From Sciurus carolinensis (lineage: Eukaryota; Chordata; Mammalia; Rodentia; Sciuridae): DNA of 64,000 nucleotides. How positions within the stretch are numbered: position 1 is the stretch's first letter; the number at the start of each line of letters is the position of its first letter. The position numbers and the translations under genes are program-made. The stretch covers positions 16,216,001 through 16,280,000 of the forward strand of contig NC_062226.1 of the NCBI RefSeq assembly GCF_902686445.1, given 5' to 3'. Positions 58,381 through 64,000 of this stretch are shown one piece after another. The notes under the pieces were generated by a model, which worked only from the letters and a program-made list of their open reading frames with translations, was not told the DNA's origin and did no database searches.

Positions 58381-59059
58381 GGGGCCCTAATTTTAGAATT
58401 GGAATTCATCCTGGAATTTTGGAGCTGAAATTCCTCCTCTTGAGCAGCAGCCATTCTCCTGAACAACAGTTTCTTGGGACTTTAAACTAGTGTCCGTGAG
58501 TATATGTAAAATCATCTCCTCACATCCACACAACAAAGGACACTGCCCCAACTTATCTGAAATATCACATCCCAGAAGATTTTTCGGTGAGAGTTGTCAC
58601 TGGCATATGCAATTTTTCACCTCTTTGTACTCCCTCCTCAACTGGAACACCGAGGTATTTGAAGAGGCTATAGCCAAAGAAATGTTTGTCATCTATCATA
58701 TCAGCTCCACAGAGCAGGACTGATGGCAGCCCAAGAGCCCAGCCAGCGGACAGAGTTGCTTGATGAGCATAGGTTCTTGACCCAGAGTTTGTCATCTGTA
58801 AAGGTATGTTGTAAGAAGACACAGAGAGAAATGGAATCTGAATGGGCGAGGAGTCATTGGGAAGCAGTCAAGAGGAGTTTCAGAGTCAACTTGGCTGAGA
58901 AACCACCCAGCATAGGACAGCAGACAGAGGCAGCAACCTTGGTCTGCACCTCCATTGAGATAGTTTCCATTGGAATATTATGCAATCATTTTACACAGTA
59001 TTAGAGAAGTATGTTCATTGACATGCAAAGATGTTCAGAATATAGGAAAAAAATGGGCA
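58381..59059. other. Unique DNA
   Basis: ORFs of 77-93 codons overlap on both strands. No domain recognised, no gene called. Confidence 0.35.
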
Positions 59060-59230
59060 TTGCACCTATCAACTCAATCATGATTTCCTTAATCTCCTAT
59101 CATTTCACCAGGCAGGTACTATTACTTCCATTTTGAAGATGAGAAAACCAAGTTTAAATATATAACATAAAGAATAATATTGCATTCTCAAAGATAGCAG
59201 AGCTCAGACTGATTCTTACCGTGCAATGCA
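59060..59230 (+). repeat. MIR SINE fragment
   Basis: 'caggtactattacttccatt', 'ttgaagatgagaaaaccaag', 'gatagcagagctcagactga'. Confidence 0.6.
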
Positions 59231-59449
59231 GGCCTTTGAACAAGCACAGCGAGGAGCATACGAAGCTGTGCTCTTGGAATTTAAGACAGGAAGGCCCTAA
59301 AAATGTGGTAGTGTGAGCATTTGTTTTCTTTGTTTACCTTTGTTGGGTGAATCTGTTCCTATTTTTGTTACAATGATAATGATAATGATTACAATAAAAC
59401 ACATCTTTTCAGCTACTCAAATCATTATTACAAATCAAGTGAAATTCAC
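59231..59449. other. Unique DNA
   Basis: Short (AATGAT)-like words near 59375-59390. Nothing else. Confidence 0.35.
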
Positions 59450-59640
59450 TTAATTTCCATTAAGAAACATCAGTTATGTTTACCATGTACCTGGCAATTG
59501 TCTATGCCCTGTGGGTTCAAAATGTATACAACACAGCCTTTTCCCTCAAAGAGCTCAACATCTTGAAGTAACTATGACCTTCATGAATAAACTATAAGGG
59601 AGCACTAACATTGTGCTACAGGATCTAGCTGTGGGTGAGA
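59450..59640 (-). repeat. L2 3'-end fragment
   Basis: 'gtttaccatgtacctggcaa', 'ttgtctatgccctgtgggtt', 'cctcaaagagctcaacatct' is reverse L2 wording. Confidence 0.6.
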
Positions 59641-59684
59641 TGGATGAGTGAATTTCTCTGAATTTGCATCATTAATAATTGCTG

Positions 59685-59940
59685 ATATTCACAGAAAACT
59701 CAAAGACTCTTAAAACCCACAGTATCCATTATCTCATTTGAATCTGAAAGTAATTATGTAAATTATTTTGGCAAAACACTAAGACCTGCTGATTACTGCC
59801 AGGGACAGTAAGGCTCAGAGAGCAGAGTGACTTCCAGGGGGCTCGGCAACTAATAAAGCAAAGCAGAAGATGGTTTTGAACCCCGGAGGTTGACTGCAAG
59901 TCTGAGGCCCTTTTCACCATGCAGTGTAGCCTCTGGTGTG
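59685..59940 (+). repeat. MIR SINE
   Basis: 'gtatccattatctcatttga', 'gggacagtaaggctcagaga', 'gcagagtgacttccaggg', 'ggttttgaaccccggaggtt'. Confidence 0.78.
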
Positions 59941-60009
59941 GTGTGGTATGTCTGTGAACCCATTTCACATTTATCTTTCATTTAAATTTATTATAATTTG
60001 TTTTTACTA

Positions 60010-60120
60010 AAGCAATTAATTTAACTTGTTTATGTAGAATATTTACTATATGGCAAGAAATGTGTTAGGTTCTGGGGATACAATAATGAGTAAAATCCAC
60101 AAGAAATTATATTTAGGGAA
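60010..60120 (-). repeat. L2 3'-end fragment
   Basis: 'atatttactatatggcaaga', 'gtgttaggttctggggatac', 'aataatgagtaaaatccac'. Confidence 0.65.
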
Positions 60121-60680
60121 TTAAACATTGAAAGCAAAAGCAAAAACCATAACTACATAAAGAAGACTCTTAGGTAGATTTCTATCTTTTATTTATTTTT
60201 CAGCTTTGTATTTCCATAAATATTTAATTACATGCATTCTATTTTCTTATAAATGCCATAAACTTTTCCCCACCCATGATCCTTTGCTTTTGTCTAACTA
60301 CATTAATAACCTACTGTCGTGCTCATACATACAAACAAAAATCATAAAATATTAGATCTGGAAGAGGCATTAGAAATAATGCAGTACTCAAATACTCAAA
60401 TATTTCTGTTCAATTAATGAACAGTGAATGAATGGATGAACAAATTCCTGTTACAAAAATGAATCCAATGAGAGGTTCATCACCTATTGTATTGTGAATA
60501 GAAAATCTCCCATGTGAAGCAGACTGCACTCCATCTATTTACCCTTCTACCTGAAGGCTCTTAATATCAGGAAAAGCAAGTGTGGTTAAAATTGGCAAAA
60601 TCTGAATGTCCTTTCCCTAATTATATATTTTTAAAATTTATAAAATTTATATTGTTTGCAAAAAAAAACAAATTAAATAC
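60121..60680. other. AT-rich unique DNA
   Basis: Nothing recognised. Confidence 0.35.
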
Positions 60681-60720
60681 AACTTTTATGTGATAAAACT
60701 TTTATGTGATAAAACTTTCA
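60681..60720 (+). repeat. 16-bp tandem repeat, 2.5 copies
   Basis: aacttttatgtgataa at 60681-60696 and again at 60697-60712, then a partial copy. Confidence 0.95.
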
Positions 60721-61278
60721 CTCTATCCTGAATGCATTCATGATTGACAACACCCATGTGTTTCTAGGTGCCAATCATCATTTTTATATTATGTAATTTA
60801 ACATAGTTCCATAATATAATTATAACCATAGATATAAGTCTTATAGGTAGAAATGGCATCATACTTTCCATATTGTTCTACAAATACTTCTGATTTCTAA
60901 ATGTGCTATTAGGTTATATTATGTTTCATTATATTGTATTTATGTGCATTTATCTATAATTTTATATATAATAGATAACTTCAGTTAGTTCTGAGTGAGT
61001 TCATGTAGGAGTATGGACACTCTACTCAAGTCCATAAAGGTCTGATCCATGTCTGTTCTTATTGCCTGTGTCTCCTTGCACAATTGATTTATTTTGGAAG
61101 TCTTGGTTTCTTCATCAATCTACAGCAATATTAAAATACATCTGAAGAATGTAGTGAAGAATACAGTAGATAATCCGTATAAGGACTTTACTCAGTATCT
61201 GCCACATGGAAACTTCACAGTTGGTCACCTTACAATGAACGTCCATTATTTGTACAATGAAATATTCTAGCATGAATG
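60721..61278 (-). repeat. AT-rich DNA with a MIR fragment (about 61040-61210)
   Basis: 'gtctccttgcacaattgatt' then 'ggtttcttcatcaatctaca' resemble reverse MIR. The rest is unrecognised. Confidence 0.45.
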
Positions 61279-61620
61279 TAGTGGTTTGAATAGTGTCATC
61301 CCAGAATGAATGTTCCCCAAATCTCAGGATGTAACCTTGTTTATATACAAAATTTTGTAGATGTAATTAGCTAGGATAAAGCCATATTAGATTAGGATGA
61401 ACCATAATCCAACAACTGGTGTTCCTATAAGAACTATAAGACAATATGGGACACAGACATTCACAGAGCAGAAAGACAAGGAGGACACCAGACAATGACA
61501 GAGACAGGCATCTGCAAACCAAGAATTGCCAACCACCACCAGAAGCTGGATCAGGGAAAGGGGTACTCTTTGGAGCCTTTACAGATAGCATAGTCTTGCA
61601 AAAACCTTGTTTATTTTTTT
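61279..61620 (+). mobile_element. Old LTR-like repeat, left piece
   Basis: 'aatctcaggatgtaacctt', 'gatgtaattagctaggataa', 'agccatattagattagga', 'aaccatccaacaactgg'-like segment, and 'aaccaccaccagaagctgg' in LTR order. Interrupted at 61620 by a LINE-1 3' end. Confidence 0.7.
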
Positions 61621-61801
61621 AAAAAAAAATATTTATTTTTTTTCCACAGGCTGCATTTTTTATTCATTGTACACAAATGGGGTACATCATTTCTGTTCTA
61701 TGGTTGTGCACAATGTAGATTCACACCATTCGTGTAATCATACATGTACATAGGGTAATGATATCTGTCTCATTCCACCATTTTTCTTACCCCCCCCACC
61801 C
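61621..61801 (-). mobile_element. LINE-1 3' end inserted into an LTR
   Basis: A/T-rich tail, then 'attcattgtacacaaatggg', 'gtacatcatttctgttct', 'caccattcgtgtaatcata', 'tacatagggtaatgatatc', and a C-rich end. Homologous to 2560-2690. Strongly 5'-truncated. Confidence 0.85.
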
Positions 61802-61911
61802 CCAGTTCTGAAATTGAGCAAGCCTCCAGGGCTGTGAGACAATACATTCCTCTTGTTTCACATCATGAGTTTACTAGTTTGTTATTGTAGCTCTGGGAAA
61901 TGAATACAATA
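61802..61911 (+). mobile_element. Old LTR-like repeat, right piece
   Basis: 'cctccagggctgtgagacaa' then 'tacattcctcttgtttcaca', 'gtttgttattgtagctctgg' complete the LTR 3' end after the LINE-1. Confidence 0.75.
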
Positions 61912-62599
61912 CATATAATATCTTAAAGCATTTTTAAAGTTGATATACTTTTAACATGTGCTGTTGTTATTTTGGTTATTGTTGTTATATGTAATGTTTT
62001 GGACATGAATGTGACAGCTTTCAGAAATATATTTGTTATGCCAAGGATAAAGACATTTAAAATACCCATGTCTAATGCTAAATTGTCCTATAAGAAGGTT
62101 ATATAAAATTATAATTCCTCATTAGTAACGAGAGCACTCCCTTTCTATTCTCACTGACAGTGGATAGTAACGAGTTTTGACAGGAGGCTGATGGAGGAGT
62201 ATTTCTGTACTTACTTATACCTTAACTGCCTTAGGTTTTCCCACCCCTAAGATTAAGACCATAAAACTATTGACTTTTATGTTGTTGTCATGCTTCCTGT
62301 GTTAAATGCCTGCAGCAATACTTGACAAATACTTGACAAATAAAGAACAGCATAATGAAGGTTGGTGAGATTTTCATTATTATTACCTGTGAATAACCTT
62401 CAGGATGCGCCTTTTGTTTAAGAACCTTTCAAATTACTGTGGATCATTAACATTTCTCATACCAGCTAGTCCCAGCCTATCCTCTACCAAGTAGAAAGAA
62501 ACTCTATCAGTCAAGCACTAAAAGACCTTAAAGGGAAACAGAAGAGACAAGGGGTCCCTATGATTCTGTCTGTGCCTAGAAAGATTCCCAGCAGCCCAC
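61912..62599. other. Unique DNA
   Basis: A 12-bp direct repeat (tacttgacaaat) near 62322-62345. Nothing else recognised. Confidence 0.35.
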
Positions 62600-62740
62600 T
62601 CCTCCCTTGCTTCTGTTTTCCAGGTTTTTGCTTTCTGTTCCTATTTTTCCTTTATTTATATCACTTTTCTTTCTTTGATTTTCTTCCTTTCTTACCCATC
62701 CCTCCATTTCTTCCTGTTACCATTCTTTCCTTTTTTTCAA
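62600..62740 (+). repeat. Pyrimidine-rich low-complexity tract
   Basis: T/C-rich with TTTCTT and CCTTT words. The phenylalanine/leucine-rich ORF (62560-62748) is a by-product. Confidence 0.75.
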
Positions 62741-62894
62741 ATAAATAACTGATACTCAGACAGACAATATTATGTTTGGGATAAAATATACTCATTCAAA
62801 CATACACACAGGACACAGAATTTTTTAAAAAAATCATGGTCAGTCTTTGCCACCATGAACAACTTATTTGGGATATACCATTTGTTCTAGATTG

Positions 62895-63189
62895 CAGTTT
62901 TATCCTTTATTTATTCATTTACTTATTGCACAAATATTTCTTGAGAACCTCCTATGTGCTCAATAAGTGTGCGCATTTCAGTGAATAAGTAAAAATTCAT
63001 CCCATGGCATTTCAACCTTATTGGGAGGAACGATTAGCATCTAAAATTCAATATTTTTGTCACCGTGATGGACCTACAGTAGAGAAATGTATAACACAGA
63101 ATCTTATGTTAGGCTGAAATGTCAGGGAACAGTACTTCAAGGAATCGAAGGTGAATTTGAGATCTGAAATAGAAGTAGGAGTTACAGGT
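62895..63189 (-). repeat. L2 3'-end fragment
   Basis: 'tttatttattcatttactta', 'ttgcacaaatatttcttgag', 'aacctcctatgtgctcaata', then further reversed L2 wording (ggtgaatttgagatctgaaa). Confidence 0.72.
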
Positions 63190-63330
63190 GAAATGAGAAA
63201 GAGAGAGACAAAAAGAAAGAAGGAAAGAAAGAGAAAAGGGGAAGGAAGAAAAATGAAGGAAGGAAAAAAAGGAAGGAAGGAAGGAGGAAAGGAAACAGAA
63301 AGGAAAGGGGCAGGGAAGAGGAAATGTAAG
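63190..63330 (+). repeat. Purine (GGAA/GAAA)n microsatellite within L2
   Basis: About 140 bases almost purely A/G, with AAGG and GAAA units. It produces both the 138-codon minus and 85-codon plus ORFs, which are artefacts. Confidence 0.93.
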
Positions 63331-63480
63331 CAGAGGAACAGCCTGTCTGAAGACTGGAGGCTTGGAGCACGGAGGATCTTAACTGATGATCTGAGAGAAG
63401 GACTGTGAGGCTGGAGGGCAGAGAGGGAGGGAGGTAAACAGAGGATGGTCAGGCAGCCAGGGGCTACTGTAAGCACAGCT
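63331..63480 (-). repeat. L2-like fragment, continuation
   Basis: Purine-rich phrases such as 'gcagaggaacagcctgtctg' and 'gaggatggtcaggcagcc' fit the reversed L2 body. Confidence 0.45.
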
Positions 63481-64000
63481 TAAAGTACACGCTAACAATC
63501 TAGCTGCCTATGCGGCAAATGAAGAAGCCCATCTCCACCGCATGCCATGGTTGTGTGACTGATTTCCTGGTTCTGCCTCAGTAAGTTCATAGAAACCTCA
63601 TACTTCAAGTTGGTTGTGCTTCCAGAGTTTCCCATTGTAATAATGATGGGGAGACTGGCAGTAGAGAAAACATTAAGGAAACCCTTAGAATCTTTCAGGC
63701 ATGAAGTGAGGGAATTCTCCAACTAGACATTCACCATGACAGTGGACAGGAAGGGATGAGTCACCTATGAGAGACATGAAGGATTAGTTGATATTTTAAA
63801 TTCAAAAACAGATATGGAACATCAATGAGGAAGCACAACCAGATCTTCCAAGTTCCACCTGATGATTTGTCCCACCCTGTTCTGCAGGTGCGGGCTGCCT
63901 GCAGTTAGGACAGATTCTGAGTTGTGCCTAGGGAAGGAGAGTCTGTTCTGAGCCTTGGGACTGGACTGTGACTGACAGGCAGGATGAAGGTAGCACAGAT
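63481..64000. other. Unique DNA
   Basis: No repeat or gene recognised to the end of the window. Confidence 0.35.

Noticed and set aside
63060..63476. 138-codon minus-strand ORF (and 85-codon plus-strand ORF) as a gene
   Set aside because: Both cross the purine (GGAA/GAAA)n tract inside an L2; composition, not coding, keeps the frames open.

Overview
This window looks like non-coding nuclear DNA from a squirrel-family rodent (Sciuridae, for example squirrel, marmot or ground squirrel). The lineage call rests on its SINEs. Several copies are dimers of a B1-like monomer joined to an ID monomer (the B1-dID type known from squirrels and related rodents). Others are tRNA-Ala-like ID elements, including one with the (ATTT)-rich tail typical of squirrel copies. 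LINE-1 3' ends of a single related type recur at several places. Bacterial features are absent: no long ORFs, no ribosome binding sites, no operons. Species-level identity cannot be read from the sequence.

No host protein-coding gene, exon, structural RNA gene or CRISPR array can be supported. The longest ORFs (about 120-138 codons) lie in LINE-1 ORF2 remains, in a purine-rich simple repeat, or in unremarkable sequence. The window is best read as intergenic or deep intronic DNA built from layered retrotransposons. Family names are from memory of consensus sequences and edges are approximate, except where target-site duplications (TSDs) fix them.

Layout. 1-5.6 kb: an old LINE-1-like background on the minus strand carrying a younger LINE-1 3' end with telomere-like hexamers (2540-2892), a B1-dID and two ID SINEs. 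5.6-13.4 kb: ancient MIR and L2 fossils, an LTR (8705-9066) and a LINE-1 3' end (11995-12440). 13.4-15.8 kb: three minus-strand MaLR-type LTRs in a row. 15.8-30 kb: MIR, L2, ID and B1-dID copies amid AT-rich unique DNA. 30-34 kb: mostly unique sequence, starting with a 51-base poly(A). 34.1-36.1 kb: a nest of old LINE-1, B1-dID and younger LINE-1. 36.2-40.2 kb: an ERV-type LTR, a solo MaLR LTR with a perfect TSD inside or at the edge of a MIR, and an old LINE-1 3' end. 40-51 kb: tandem duplications, MIRs and a long L2-like stretch (46.5-48.7 kb). 51-57.5 kb: nested LTR, LINE-1 and MIR fossils and a Tigger-like DNA transposon. 57.5-64 kb: MIR and L2 fragments, an LTR split by a LINE-1 3' end, and an L2 containing a purine microsatellite.

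No previously undescribed biological system is evident. The most worthwhile items are structural: three near-identical copies of one target site bracketing a SINE and a LINE-1; telomere-like repeats inside a LINE-1 3' UTR; solo LTRs with exact 5-bp TSDs; an exact 60-bp-period tandem duplication; and a few unique islands that might be conserved regulatory DNA.
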